From Stenotrophomonas nematodicola (GTDB taxonomy: Bacteria > Pseudomonadota > Gammaproteobacteria > Xanthomonadales > Xanthomonadaceae), in NCBI RefSeq assembly GCF_009467805.1, contig NZ_WIAY01000007.1:1-64000 (forward strand): a DNA stretch of 64,000 nucleotides. The letters run 5' to 3'. Positions within the stretch are counted from its first letter, which is position 1; each line of letters opens with the position of its first letter. A program made the translations under genes and the position numbers. The notes under the pieces are model-generated. The model worked only from the letters and a program-made list of their open reading frames with translations. It had not been told where the DNA came from and made no database searches. Positions 16,036-27,161 of this stretch are shown in pieces.

Positions 16036-16851
16036 GTGCGCTTCAACCAGATCTTGATTGTCGACTCTATACCCGCCGGAGAGCGCAACACAGCTCGCGA
16101 GCTATATCAGGACGTGGGACTTCGTGCCCAAGTATCCGCGCCCGCACCGGAAGTCCGCTATCGGCGCGTTGAAAGCCAAGACGAATTCTTGACGTTGCTC
16201 CCAGAGCTGGCTGCGGCGGCATCGGCTACTGGAGATATTCCTGTGCTCCACATCGAGTGCCATGGGAACGATGACGGCCTAGCATTCTCGGACGGCTCAT
16301 TCGTCACTTGGGTCGATCTGAAGGGACCGCTGACTACCCTAAATATTGCGACGGCAATGAACTTGCTCGTGGTTGTTGCTGCGTGCGATGGAAGTGCACT
16401 CACATCGACGCTCGGACTGGTTGATCGAGCACCTGTTCACGGTCTCATCGGGCCGACGAGCGCGGTCACGCCGGAGGAATTGATGCGTGCGTATCTTGAG
16501 CTCTATGGGACGCTCATACGTACTCGATCAGCGCGGGAGGCAGTGGAAGCGATGCTTCGTGCCACGCCTGACACCTTCGTCTATCGCGCAGCGCAATGGC
16601 TGTTTCAGTACGTGTGGGATCACTATCAGGAAACACATGAAACGCCAGAGGCTCGTCTGGAGCGCGGCATAAAAATGGCGGCCAATCCCCCCGCCGACTA
16701 CGTCGGTCCACCTCTTCAGCCAGAAATATTTGCCCAGGCCTTGGCGGAACGAAATCGGGAATTCTTCGACGCCTTTCGCCGGAAGTTCTTTCTATGCGAT
16801 CTATTCCCTGAGCATGAGACGCGCTTCCCTGTTCGATACGACGCCCGTTGA
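16036..16851 (+). CDS. Caspase/CHAT-like cysteine protease, candidate defence effector
   Basis: I chose GTG 16036 because AAAGGA lies 6 bases before it and the protein then starts with a natural strand (VRFNQILIVDSI); longer frames begin in DNA antisense to island-edge sequence. The 271-residue product has the two signatures of a caspase-like fold: VLHIECHGNDDGLAFSDGS with His76, and LLVVVAACDGSAL with Cys117, spaced as in CHAT proteases. A helical C-terminal half follows (VTPEELMRAYLELYGTLI, AREAVEAMLRATP). There is no signal or membrane segment. In known systems CHAT proteases are activated during infection or stress and cleave partner proteins. It lies in an island with 17115-17804; substrate unknown. 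Confidence 0.7.
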   Translation: MRFNQILIVDSIPAGERNTARELYQDVGLRAQVSAPAPEVRYRRVESQDEFLTLLPELAAAASATGDIPVLHIECHGNDDGLAFSDGSFVTWVDLKGPLTTLNIATAMNLLVVVAACDGSALTSTLGLVDRAPVHGLIGPTSAVTPEELMRAYLELYGTLIRTRSAREAVEAMLRATPDTFVYRAAQWLFQYVWDHYQETHETPEARLERGIKMAANPPADYVGPPLQPEIFAQALAERNREFFDAFRRKFFLCDLFPEHETRFPVRYDAR

Positions 16852-16880
16852 TGACCGCTTTTGGCCAAAAGCAGACGTGC
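16849..16880. repeat. Dispersed palindromic element, copy 1
   Basis: ATGACCGCTTTTGGCCAAAAGCAGACGT begins at the protease stop codon. The core GCTTTTGGCCAAAAGC is a perfect palindrome. The same layout (TG(A/T)CCGCTT, GGCC centre, AAGC(A/G)G) recurs at 17900-17926 and, half-conserved, at 16913-16942. Similar GTCCGCTT...AAGCGGAC elements are common between genes in pseudomonads and xanthomonads. Confidence 0.55.
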
Positions 16881-16912
16881 CGCACCAGACAACGTGACCA
16901 AGAATGCTAGAG

Positions 16913-16942
16913 CCCGCTATCGACCCAAAGCGGACCATGTCC
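16913..16942. repeat. Dispersed palindromic element, diverged copy 2
   Basis: CCCGCTATCGACCCAAAGCGGACCATGTCC carries the AAGCGGAC half of the element seen at 16849 and 17900, with a weaker left arm. It lies in the 263-base gap between the two island genes. Confidence 0.4.
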
Positions 16943-17036
16943 AAACCTATAGGATGCCGTCCGGTAGCTGGGTCCGGCTATACGTCAGCTTGTTAGCCGG
17001 ACGCGATAACTCTAAGATCGAGCCGTATTAAGGGGG

Positions 17037-17060
17037 ATAGCGCCGCACGTGGTGCGCTAT
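17037..17060. promoter_or_regulatory. Imperfect inverted repeat upstream of the unknown island gene
   Basis: ATAGCGCCGCAC and GTGGTGCGCTAT form a 24-base inverted repeat with 10 of 12 positions pairing. It ends 54 bases before ATG 17115 and is followed by a second palindrome. It could be an operator or an RNA hairpin in the leader. Confidence 0.45.
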
Positions 17061-17075
17061 GGATAAGTGCTCTAA

Positions 17076-17093
17076 CCGAATCCCGGGATTCGG
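17076..17093. promoter_or_regulatory. Perfect 18-bp palindrome upstream of the unknown island gene
   Basis: CCGAATCCCGGGATTCGG is fully self-complementary and ends 21 bases before ATG 17115. Its position between the likely promoter and the ribosome site suits a repressor operator. A terminator for the protease transcript is less likely because no T run follows. Confidence 0.5.
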
Positions 17094-17114
17094 CTATTAG
17101 GAAGATAGATCTCA

Positions 17115-17804
17115 ATGGACATCCCATCTCAGCATGTTTTTGAGGCGCTTTCAGGGAAAGGCGTAGACGAGCTACATCATGCTAATAGTGTCGCGACTGC
17201 TTGCCAGTTCCTAAGAAGCAAAGCTCTGATGTCTCGCGGCACCGTGGAGCGAATGGGATTGACGCAGACTGCGCAGTCCTCTGACGAAGTAGATAGGCGA
17301 TACAGCATCTGGTTTGATGTCTTTCTCGACTCAGTAGATATTCATGCGAGAGCAAGTCGTGCCAATGCCTATGGCCCCGTTCTATTTGTCTTCGATCTCG
17401 CACTAATTTATCGAAACAAGACAGGCCGAATTTGGGTAACCAAAGAGAATCCGACAAAATGGGCCGGGAAGTCGGACGAAGAAAGGTGGTTTCAGGGTAA
17501 AAAAGAATTGAATGGTGATTTCGTCAGGGGAAGATTCGATCAGATGATTGTATTGCGGCACTGTGGCGGATCGCTGCCATTCGGGAAGCATCTGAAGAAA
17601 ATTATCCTTGATGATCCAAAGCTAAAAACCAATGAGGACGTCAACATCTATAGCATGGCAGTGGGGGCTCTTCGGCTTGCGATGCAAGATGCCAACATCG
17701 ATGCTCCCATTGAGCGTAGAAGGTGCAGAGCCCACTGCACGTGTAAAGCCCACTGGAGCGGTGACGATGAGCGTCTCTTTAAAATGTTTGATCCAAAGAT
17801 CTAA
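17115..17804 (+). CDS. Conserved protein of unknown function in the protease island
   Basis: ATG 17115 follows AGGAAGA by about 10 bases and gives 229 residues. The protein is soluble, with no signal peptide. Near the start is ELHHANSVATACQFLRSKAL followed by MSRGTVERMGL. The middle has YSIWFDVFLDSVDIHARASR, YGPVLFVFDLAL and FDQMIVLRHCGGSLPFGKHL. The end is Cys/His-rich (RRCRAHCTCKAHW). The opening His-x-x-x-[ST]-x-x-x-C/I-L layout and the later strand motif faintly recall ADP-ribosyltransferase folds of the DarT kind; this is a guess only. GC content is visibly below that of the chromosome, which supports transfer. It follows the CHAT-like protease by 263 bases. Confidence 0.65.
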   Translation: MDIPSQHVFEALSGKGVDELHHANSVATACQFLRSKALMSRGTVERMGLTQTAQSSDEVDRRYSIWFDVFLDSVDIHARASRANAYGPVLFVFDLALIYRNKTGRIWVTKENPTKWAGKSDEERWFQGKKELNGDFVRGRFDQMIVLRHCGGSLPFGKHLKKIILDDPKLKTNEDVNIYSMAVGALRLAMQDANIDAPIERRRCRAHCTCKAHWSGDDERLFKMFDPKI

Positions 17805-17899
17805 CTGGCACTTCAAGTCGACGTCCATGCCTTCTCGGCGGTCCAGCTCATCCGGTGCTTGGCTACCTCTTCGCGACGCAGCTTAATTCAGGGGGCGCT

Positions 17900-17926
17900 G
17901 ATGTCCGCTTCTGGCCGGAAGCGGTC
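17900..17926. repeat. Dispersed palindromic element, copy 3
   Basis: ATGTCCGCTTCTGGCCGGAAGCGGTC has the same architecture as 16849-16880: CCGCTTCTGGCC mirrored by GGAAGCGG. It marks the downstream side of the island, as copy 1 marks the end of the protease gene. Confidence 0.5.
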
Positions 17927-17994
17927 GCTGGCAGGAAAGGAGGCGGGGCGTGCTGGCGCAAAGAGGTTGACGGTCCTCAAGCACGGCCGTTGAC

Positions 17995-18237
17995 CTACTC
18001 CAGGTTGTCGTCACGTTCGTACCCGGCCGGGAGCTCCAGCGCGTGGCGTTTGAGCATGGCGTGGATGTGCGCGTGCGCCTGGTCCCGCTCCGCATGCTCG
18101 CATTGGTCCAGAATCTCTGCCGCCAACGCTTCAAACTGCGGCCAGAACTGCGCCGGATGCCGCACCTGATCCAACCAGTGGACCAGCATGTCGCCGAGCG
18201 CATCAAGCTGTACCTGTATTTCGGGGCGCAGGCTCAT
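17995..18237 (-). CDS. Small hypothetical protein coupled to the glucan synthase gene
   Basis: The 80-residue protein (MSLRPEIQVQLDALGDMLVH to YERDDNLE) starts at an ATG that overlaps the synthase stop codon as ATGA, so translation is coupled to it. It is soluble, helical and rich in His and Gln (CEHAERDQAHAHIHAMLKRH). With the nonsense codon in the synthase upstream, its expression by coupling still depends on ribosomes reading the last part of that gene. No family recognised. Confidence 0.6.
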   Translation of the reverse strand: MSLRPEIQVQLDALGDMLVHWLDQVRHPAQFWPQFEALAAEILDQCEHAERDQAHAHIHAMLKRHALELPAGYERDDNLE

Positions 18238-21200
18238 GTGGGAGCCGCCCCCAGGTCAAGCGTGACACGGTAATGATGACCGTCATCGCGGAGCAGCACG
18301 GTCAGGTCCGGCTGCGGGATCCCGTCCACCTGCAGCGTAGGCTGACCCTGTGCACTGCGGGTCACCACGAACTCGTAGAAGCTTCGGCCGAAGCGGTAGC
18401 TCAGTTCGAATGACGGCCAGTGATCGGGCAGGCACGGTGCAAGCGACAGACGATCGCCCTGGCGGCGTATGCCGAGCAGGGATTCGACCAGCAGGCGATA
18501 CATCCACCCGGCCGAGCCGGTGTACCACGTCCAGCCGCCTCGTCCGACGTGCGGCGACACGGCGTATACATCGGCCGCCAACACGTAGGGTTCGACGCGG
18601 TAGGTCTGCACCGCTGCCGGGTCTCGGGTGTGATTGAGAGGGTTGATCATGCCGGCCAGCTCCCAGGCGCGCACCGCATCTCCCTGTTGTGCGAATGCCA
18701 TCGCCGCCCACACTGCCGCGTGGGTGTACTGCCCACCATTCTCACGCACGCCCGGGACGTACCCGCGGATGTAGCCAGGGTCCTCCGTCGTCTTGTCAAA
18801 GGGCGGGTCGAGGAGCTGGATCAGCTTGGCATCCTTCCGCACCAGATGCGTATAGAGCGAATCCAATGCCTGGCGGGCACGCTCTGGCGCGGCAACGCCG
18901 GACAGCACCGACCAGCTTTGGGATATCGAATCGATGCGGCATTCCCGGTTCTCTGCCGAGCCCAGGGCGGCGCCGTTGTCGAACCAGGCGCGGCGATACC
19001 ATGCCCCGTCCCAAGCGTGGTGTTCCAGATTCCGGCGCAGGCTCTCGGCCTGCTGCTGGCACCACTGTGCGCGGGTGGCGTCGCCACGCGCGTCGGCCAG
19101 CACAGCAAAGCGGCGAAGCGTGTCATGGAGGAAGAATCCGAGCCATACGCTTTCACCGCGCTGCTGGTCGCCGACACGGTTCATGCCGTCGTTCCAATCG
19201 CCGCTGCCCATCAACGGGAGACCGCGCTCGCCGAGCAACCGGCAACCGCGGTCGAGCGCGACGATGCAGTGGGCATACAGAGTGCCGCGCTGCACCGACG
19301 GTGTGGGCATGTCGTAATACCCTTCCTCTTCCGGTGTCACCGCGCGCCCTTCGATGAAGCCGACCACTTCATCCAGCACGCTGGCGTCGCCAGTGACCTC
19401 CAGGTAGCGGCATGCGCCCTGGGGCAACCAGAGATAGTCGTCCGAGCAGCGGGTGCGCACGCCGCGACCTTGCGGGGGGTGCCACCAGTGCATCACATCC
19501 CCTTCGGTGAACTGGTGTGCAGCGCATTGCAGCAGGTGCTCGCGGGTCAGATCCGGGCGAGCGTGCACGAGCGCGAGCGCGTCCTGCAGTTGGTCGCGGA
19601 AGCCGAATGCACCGCCGGATTGATAGTAGCCGCTGCGTCCCAGGTAGCGGCAGCCCAGGGTCTGGTAGACCAGCCAGCCGTTGGCCAGCGCGTCCAATGC
19701 CGGGTCGGGCGTGCGCACCTGCACCGTGGCCAGCACGTTGCGCCAGTGGATGCGCACTGCGTCCAGCGCATCGATTGCCTCATGGGCGCCCTGGCGGCTG
19801 TGTGCCAACGCGAGCGTTTCCTCGCGGTCGCGCCCCGCGCCAAGGCGGAACGTCGTTTCACTCCGGTCGCCCGGCCCCAGCGTGAGTGGCACCTGGATCG
19901 CCGCGCAGGGGTCGAGGCCCGCACCGATCCGCCCATCCAGACGTTCGCGACGCAACGCCGCCGGCGCATGCAGGCTGCCGTTGCGGCCGATGAACTCCAG
20001 GCGATCACAGGTCCAGCCGCAGCCTTCTGCATCGGTGTCGAAAAACGCCACCCGGCCGCCGAACTCGGTGCTGTAGCTGTTGCGCGCCAGCAGCGCGCCG
20101 GTCTGCGGGTCGCGTTCGGTGACCACGTGCATGCGTGACTTTGTGCGCAGGTCTCCCATGACCCATTCAACGTAGCCGATGGCCGACAGCCGCCGTGGCC
20201 GGCCCGAGAGGTTGTGCAGACGCAGGACCGAGAACTTGAGGGGCGCGGTGACGTCGACGAACACCCACAATTCGCTGACGATACCGTCTTCGCTGTGCTA
20301 GTAGACCGTGTAGCCGAATCCATGACGCGTACGGTACGCACCGGTGCCCCTGCACGGCAGCGGCATCGGTGACCAGACACGGCCGGTCTCCTCGTCGCGC
20401 AGGTAGAAGGCCTCGCCGCCCGTGTCGGACACCGGATCATTGAGCCAGGGCGTCAAGCGGAATTCGTGTGCATTCTCGAACCAGGTGTAGCCCGGCGCAC
20501 TCTCGCTGACGACCGTGCCCAGGCGGGCGTTCGCGATCACGTTGGCCCACGGCGCCGGCGTCGGGGCACCTTCGCGCACCACCACGACGTACTCGCGGCC
20601 GTCCTCGCTGAAACTGCCGGTACCGTTGTCGAACTGGCCGGTGCCGCGGTACGGAAGGAAGGGCCACGGGTCGTCCACCTCTTCATCCTGCTCGGGACCC
20701 GGGGGCATCCCGGGCTCGGGTCCGGCCCCGGTGATGGCGGGGTGCCCGGGCGTCGCCTCCATCGACAACGCCAGTTCCTGCTGCTCCACCTGCGGCACCA
20801 GGGGCGGGATGCGGCGGGCAGGCAGGGGCTGGCGGCCCACCTGCGCGACCAGCGTGCCGTCCTCGTCGCTGATGACCACGCGGGCGACCGCCTGCAGCAG
20901 AATGCGGTCCTCATGACTCATGTTCTGCACCGGCCGGACGAAAATACCGCCCGGGCGATCGAGCAGGCCGGTCTCCGAACTGGCCGCCACCATTCCCAGA
21001 ATCTGGTCCTGCAGTTTCTGCCGATAGCCGGCCTTGCTGTCGTTCCAGATCACCAGATCGGTGTGAAGTCCCTTCTGGCGCCAGTACGCATGCGCCTGCA
21101 CCAGTTGCCTGACCAGTTCCACGTTCTCCACGTCGGTGACCTTGAGCAGGACGATGGGCAGGTCGCCCGAGATGGCATGGCCCCACAGCCCGGACTGGCC

Positions 21201-24200
21201 TCGCTGGTTCTGCTGGAGAACGCCGGTGCCGGCGCGCAGCAGCGCATTGGCGTACAACACGTGGCCGGCCAAGCGTTCGTACAGGGATGCTTCGGCCTGG
21301 CTTGCGTTGATCTGCCGGCGCACCACCTGGCTGTGCGTCCAGGCCAGGTCGAAGACGCGGTCGGCCAGGCGACGATCACGGTACTTGTCCACCAGCGCCT
21401 CGCAACCGGGGCGGTCGGCGCCGATGCCATACACCATGTCCAGCTGCACGGTCTGCTCGGGCTCAAGCACGACACGCACGCGGATTGCCACGATCGGGTC
21501 CAGCACCGAGCCGTCAGTGCCGGAGAGGTCGGTATCGGTAGTCAGCGCCTGCGGCGCCCGCGGGGTGTTGCCACGCCCCAGGAAGCGCGCACGGTCGGTT
21601 TCGTATGAGATCGCCACCACCTCCGCATCATGCACCGCGACCAGATGGAACATCCACGGTGGCACCTCGTCGTGCGAGCGTGGTCGGCGGGTGCACAGCA
21701 CGGCCTGCTTGGCGGCCAGGATCTCACTCTGCACGAAGAGGTTGCTGAAGGCCGGGTGGGCGTCGTCGGACGCTGCAGGTGCCAGCACTACTTCGGCATA
21801 GGTGGTGATCTCCACCGTGCGCGGGCGACGGCTGCGGTTGGTCAGGCGCAGGCGCCTGAGTTCGATGTCGTCCTCGGCGGAGATGGCCACCTGCAGGTGG
21901 CTCTCGCAGCTGCGGCGCACACCGCGGAACTCTGCCTTGGCGTCGGAGAAGATCGCCTCGTAGTTGTCCATCGGCACGCAGGTGGGCTGATATGCAGCCG
22001 ACCAGAACTCGCCGCTGTCCACATCGCGCAGATAGCAGAAGGTACCCCAGGCATCGGTAGTGCCGTCTTCGCGCCAACGGGTGAGCGACAGATCGCCGTG
22101 GCGACTGTACCCGCCGCCGGCATGGGTCAGCATGCCGTGGTAGCGACCGTTGGACAGCAGCTGCACTTCCGGACGCGGGCCGCCCGGGTCGCGCAGGACG
22201 CGCAGGGCCGTCTCGTGTTCGGCCAGGGCGGAGTGCTCGCCCAGGGCTTCGACCTCATGTGGATGGAATACGCCGATGCGCGGGATGCGCTCCTGCAGCA
22301 GCAGCAAGGTGGCCTGGAACTCGACGTCGGCAACGAAGCGGCGCTGCATCGGCTGGTCGCGCAACAGGTAATCCAACGACAGCAGCCCCATGCCCTGATG
22401 GTGGGCCATGAACGAACGCAGCAGAACGTGATCCTGCCCCGGCGGCACCCGGGCAGGCGTGTAGTCGATGGCTTCGTACATGCCGAAGCGGCCGGAGAAC
22501 CCCAATGCGTCCAGGGCCTGCAGGTTCTGGCACGCCGCCTCCGGCGCCACCATCAGCGCCATCATGCTGGCATAGGGGGCGATGACCCGATCCTGACCCA
22601 GACCGCGCTTGAGCCCCAATCCTGGCACTCCGAACGCGCGGTACTGGTAGTTCAGGCGGGCATCGACGGCGTTGTAGCCCGACTCGGACACGCCCCACGG
22701 CAGGTTCAGGGTGCGCCCGTAGACGATCTGTGCCTCGACCGCATGCCGCGTCGTCTGGTCGAGCAGCGTGTCCGGATAGCTCGGCATCACCAGCTGCGGC
22801 ATGAGGTACTCGAACATCGAGCCACTCCATGACAACAGCGTGGGCGTGCCGTTGACCTCGGTGAGCATCCGGCCAAGCGCGAACCAGCTCTCCTGCGCCA
22901 ACTGGCCCTGGGCGATGGCGACGAAGGCGCACAGCCGCGCTTCGGAGGCCAGCAGGTCGTAGAAGCTGTTGTCGAGGCGGTGGTCGTCGACGTTGTAACC
23001 GATCGACAGCAGGTTGCGGGTCCGGTAGAACAGGAACCCGTATTCCATCAGCGAGAACTGTCCGGCGCGGTGTGCCAGGTCCTGCAGCTGCTCGATGCGC
23101 GCGCGTGCATCCGCACCGGCCGTACCGGGCAGGTCGGCCAGTTGGCGCAGGCTGGGCAGCGGCGCGTCGCTGTCCGCGCCGGCATCGGCAGGGATGCCGG
23201 CCAGTGAGGCGTGGGCGGCATGGCATTCGGCAGCGAACAGGGCTGGCCAGTGCAGCGCGCCGTCCTCGGGCGATGGCGGTTCCGGCCACTGCACCAGCAC
23301 CGCGTCGGCCAGACCGGCCAGTTCCTGCAATCGGCCGAGCACCTGCGCCGGCCCGCGGGGCGGGTCGATACGCGTTGACGCCAGGCGCTGGCGAAGGTGG
23401 TTGAGGGCGTCGCCCAGGGGCGCGTCATCGGGGCGATGGCGCTGCCGTTCCTCTTCCAGCACGGCGAGCGTATCGGCCAGGCCGTCGAACGTGTGCGGCG
23501 CCAACACCGGCGCGTCCACCAGTGCGAGCAGGCCTTGGCGTAGCGTAAGCAGGTGGCCGGCAAGGTTGCCGCTGTCCACGGTGGAGACGTAGCGTGGCGG
23601 CAGCGGCGCCAGGGTTTCGGTGTCGTACCAGTTCAGGAAGTGACCGCGATGGCGCGGCAGCTGGTCCAGCGTATCGAACGTGCGGGCTGTCCGTTCCGCC
23701 ACTGCGTCCTGCTGGAGATAGCCGAAATCCCACGCAGACAGGTTGGCCAGCAGGGACAGGCCGATGTTGGTCGGCGAGGTGCGTCGCGCCACCACCAGCG
23801 CGGGATGCTCCTGGATGTTGTCTGGCGGCAACCAATGATCCTGTTCGCGCACCCACGCCTGGAAGAATGACCAGGTACGCCGCGCCAGCCGGCCAAGAAA
23901 CGCCCGCTGGCTGACCGACAGTTCCGCCACGCTCGCGACCGGCGGCCGACCCAGCCACGCCATCAACGCAGGCGCGAAGGTCCATGCCACCAGCAAGGGC
24001 AGGGCGAGCGGCAGTGCCTGCGGACGCACGCTGGCCACGACAGCCGTCAGCGCGAGCGCCAGCAGCGATGCCGGCGCCATCACCCGCCATTCCGCGCTGC
24101 GGTCGCCGCCAAGGCGGCGCTCGACTTCGCTGGAGGGGTTCCATTGCAGCAGATGCCGGCGTGTGACGGCCATGCGCCAGAGCGTGCGCAGCACCGCGCC

Positions 24201-26945
24201 ACTGGCCAGCAACGCTTCGTAGGGAAGACAGGCGACCTGGGTGGACGCGCGCAGCAACGACTGCAGCGTTCCGCGCCCCACCTTGATGTAGTGGGCTTCC
24301 AGCGGCGTGTCCTCAGGAACGCTCAGCGCATCGCGCAGCATGCCGATCAATGGCGGCGCAAACCACAGCGCGAGCACCCACGCCGTCCATATGGACGGAT
24401 GTTCGGCACACAGCCAGCCGGCCACCAGCAAGGCCAGGGCAGCGATCGGCACCAGGCTCCGGCGCAGGTTGTCCAGCAGCTTGCCGCGTGACAGCAGACT
24501 GAGCCGGTTGCGTTCCCATCCAGATGCCGGCCGCGGTGTCCACGGCAACAACCAGGGCAACAGCTGCCAGTCGCCGCGGATCCAGCGCGCCCGGCGCTTG
24601 GCATCGGCAACGTAGCGCTCGGGATAGTCTTCGTACAGGCGCACGTCGCTGACCAGGCCTGCGCGTGCATAGCAGCCTTCCAGCAGGTCGTGGCTGAGGA
24701 TGCTGTTCTCGGGCAGGCGGCCCTCGAGCGCATGCTCGAAGGCCTCGACGTCATAGATGCCCTTGCCCACGAACGAACCTTCGTCGAACAGGTCCTGGTA
24801 GACGTCCGAAACCATGCGCGTGTACGGATCGATGCCGGGCTCGCTGCCGAACATCCTGGCGAAACGCGAGGTGCGCCGCCTGCCCAGGCTGGTGCCGACG
24901 CTGGGCTGCAGGATGCCGTAACCCTCCACCACGCGTTGCAGCGTCGGATCGAAGCGCGGGCGGTTGAGCGGGTGCGCCAACGTGGCGACGAATGCGCGTG
25001 CGGCATCGCGTGGAAGCTGCGTGTCCGCATCCAGCGTGATCACGTAGCGGACGCCGACCAGGGCAGCCGTGTCACCGACGATGCGCATGAATGCGGCCGC
25101 GTTGCCGTGGCGGAGCAGGGCATTGAGCGCTGCCAGCTTGCCGCGCTTGCGCTCGTGCCCCATCCATACCCGTTCGCCCGGGTTCCATTGCCTGGGGCGG
25201 TGCAGGAGGTAGAAGCGATCACCGTGTTCCGACACGTAACGGCGATTCAGTTCCTCTATCCGCGCCACGGCGTGCGCAAGCAGGGTGTCGTCCATCGATG
25301 TGGTGGCTGCCGCGGCGTCGAGAAAGTCCGTCAGCAGGACAAAGCGCAGGTGAGGATCGCGGTTGGCCAGGAAGCGGACTTCCAGTGCCTCGCTCAGAAC
25401 GTCGATCCCGTCGATGCTGGACAGCATCGACGGGACCGCGACCACGGTGGCGCAGGATGCAGGGATGCCCTCGCTGAAATCGAGTTTCGGAAGCGGCCTG
25501 GGGGTGACCAGCACCGTCGCGGTCCAGTTCACCAAGACGATGCCCAGCTCGCTGAACACCAGCAGCCCGAGCAGCGCGGCCAGCCAGGCCGGCACCGCGC
25601 CGCTGCCGGCGGCCAACAGGCCCGCGGTGGCCAGCACCGCCAGCAGCGTGATCGGCAGCAGGTACAGCGCAAGCGGCACGCGATGCGCCAGTGGCCGTGC
25701 CTTGCGGTGGCGCGGCGCTGTCTGCGCCACCGCCTCAGCGGTGGTGTGCAGGCCTTCACCGACGAGCCAATAGCCCACGTGCGTGCGTGGCCCATCAGGC
25801 GGTCCAGCCGCCCGTGCCAGGTCCAGCGCGATGGTCGCAACACGCTCCTCCGCCACGCGGCTGCCGCGGGCGATCTTCTCCACCACGTGACGGTAGGCGT
25901 CGCGGGTGCCGAAATCCATCTGCGCATAGACGGCCATCGGGTCTTCCCGCAGCCGCTGCTCGACCACGCTCATGTCTTCGACAAAGATGCGCCAATCCAT
26001 CGTGGAGAGAAAGCGCAGGCTGCCGATGCTGTTGCCGATGGAGACCTGGTCGGCCGCCTGCTGCTGCCCCTCGGCGGCGACCAGTTCGTCTATGCGCTGA
26101 CCGGCTGCGCCTGCCCACTGTTCCAGCCAGGCGATGGGCATGGCCCATGCGCCACCGCGCCCCAGCAGCGAGCGGGTCAGCTCGGCGATGAACGCGCCGG
26201 TCAAGGGGGGCGCGGACCGTGCCATGTCGGCCACCACCAGGACCACATCGGTGGGCGTGTCGGACGCCGCCCGATTGAGGCTCTCAGCCCATTGCGCCGC
26301 CAGGCGACGGTCAGTGCCATCGCGCATCACCCGCGCCGCCATGCGCCGCAGGTTCTCCAGCAGTGCCAGGCGCAGCATGATGGGAACGGCCCACAGTTCG
26401 CCCAGGCTCAGGGGCGCGAGCGACTGGTACGAGGCAATGAAACGGCCCAGCGTGTCGGCGTCGATGCGGCCATCGCCGTGCGCGATGGCCTGCATCGACA
26501 GTTCATACACGCGCGGCAACCCGGCCGATGGCCCCGAGGCCAGTGAAGGCAATTGCCGGCTGTAGCCGCGCGGCAGGTGACGCCGCGCGGTCTGGATCTG
26601 TTCTTCGATCAGGTAGTAGTTGTCGAGTAGCCATTCCCCGGCCGGGGTGACCGGGCGCTGTTCGCGCACCACGCTGCTGAGCAGCGTGTTGGCGTCTTCC
26701 AGGACACGCTCGTTGGCCTGCAGTCGATCAAGCAGGCGCTCCGGGCCAGGTCGCATCCTCACGCGATGCTGGCGCGCGAGGGCGCGGCCATACACCTCCA
26801 TCTGTTCAACGCTGTACAGCGCGGCACGCAGTGGGCCCTCGGTGGCCTCGATGGCCGGGGCCGACGCCTGGCGTTCGCGCCAGCGCCAACGTACGCGACG
26901 ACGCAGGCGCAGCCAACGGCCGAAAAGACGAGGAAAGTGGGGCAT
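18234..26945 (-). pseudogene. ndvB: Cyclic beta-1,2-glucan synthase (NdvB/ChvB type) interrupted by one in-frame stop
   Basis: One frame from ATG 26945 to 18234 would encode about 2,900 residues. These enzymes are inner-membrane proteins that build periplasmic cyclic beta-1,2-glucans. The order is: N-terminal region, GT84 glycosyltransferase (DADTQLP near residue 637, RWIRGDWQL near 785) with membrane helices around it, a glycoamylase-like cyclising domain (LLSWSGSMFEYLMPQLVM, PYASMMALMVAPEA, MAHHQGMGLL near 1512), then a GH94 phosphorylase with SGDWNDGMN near 2580. Codon 2216 is TAG (20298-20300) between GFGYTVY and HSEDGIVSELW. The frame is otherwise open on both sides, so a single substitution (for example GAG to TAG) explains it. 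A truncated protein would keep the transferase and cyclising domains and lose GH94. Confidence 0.85.
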
Positions 26946-27161
26946 AGGTTACCGGGGAGGCAGGTCGCGTCATGCATAGTTGCATTGGTGCGGCCGTGGT
27001 AGCTGTGAAGGTCGGGTCCGGTTGGCCGTCCTGCGGCGCAAACGAGGCCTGGCTACCCCGTTGGTCCCGTTCACGTTGCGCGGGAGCGTCTCCCACGGCC
27101 ACACCCCCGCTTGTTGAATGAGACGTACGTGAACTAGCATCGCGATCCCACTCAGACACGG

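Noticed and set aside
18234..20270. Separate gene starting at the ATG just after the glucan synthase stop codon
   Set aside because: The ATG codes a residue inside a conserved GH94 segment (LWVFVDV), has no ribosome site, and the frame continues upstream in register through TAG 20298; one interrupted gene is the simpler reading.
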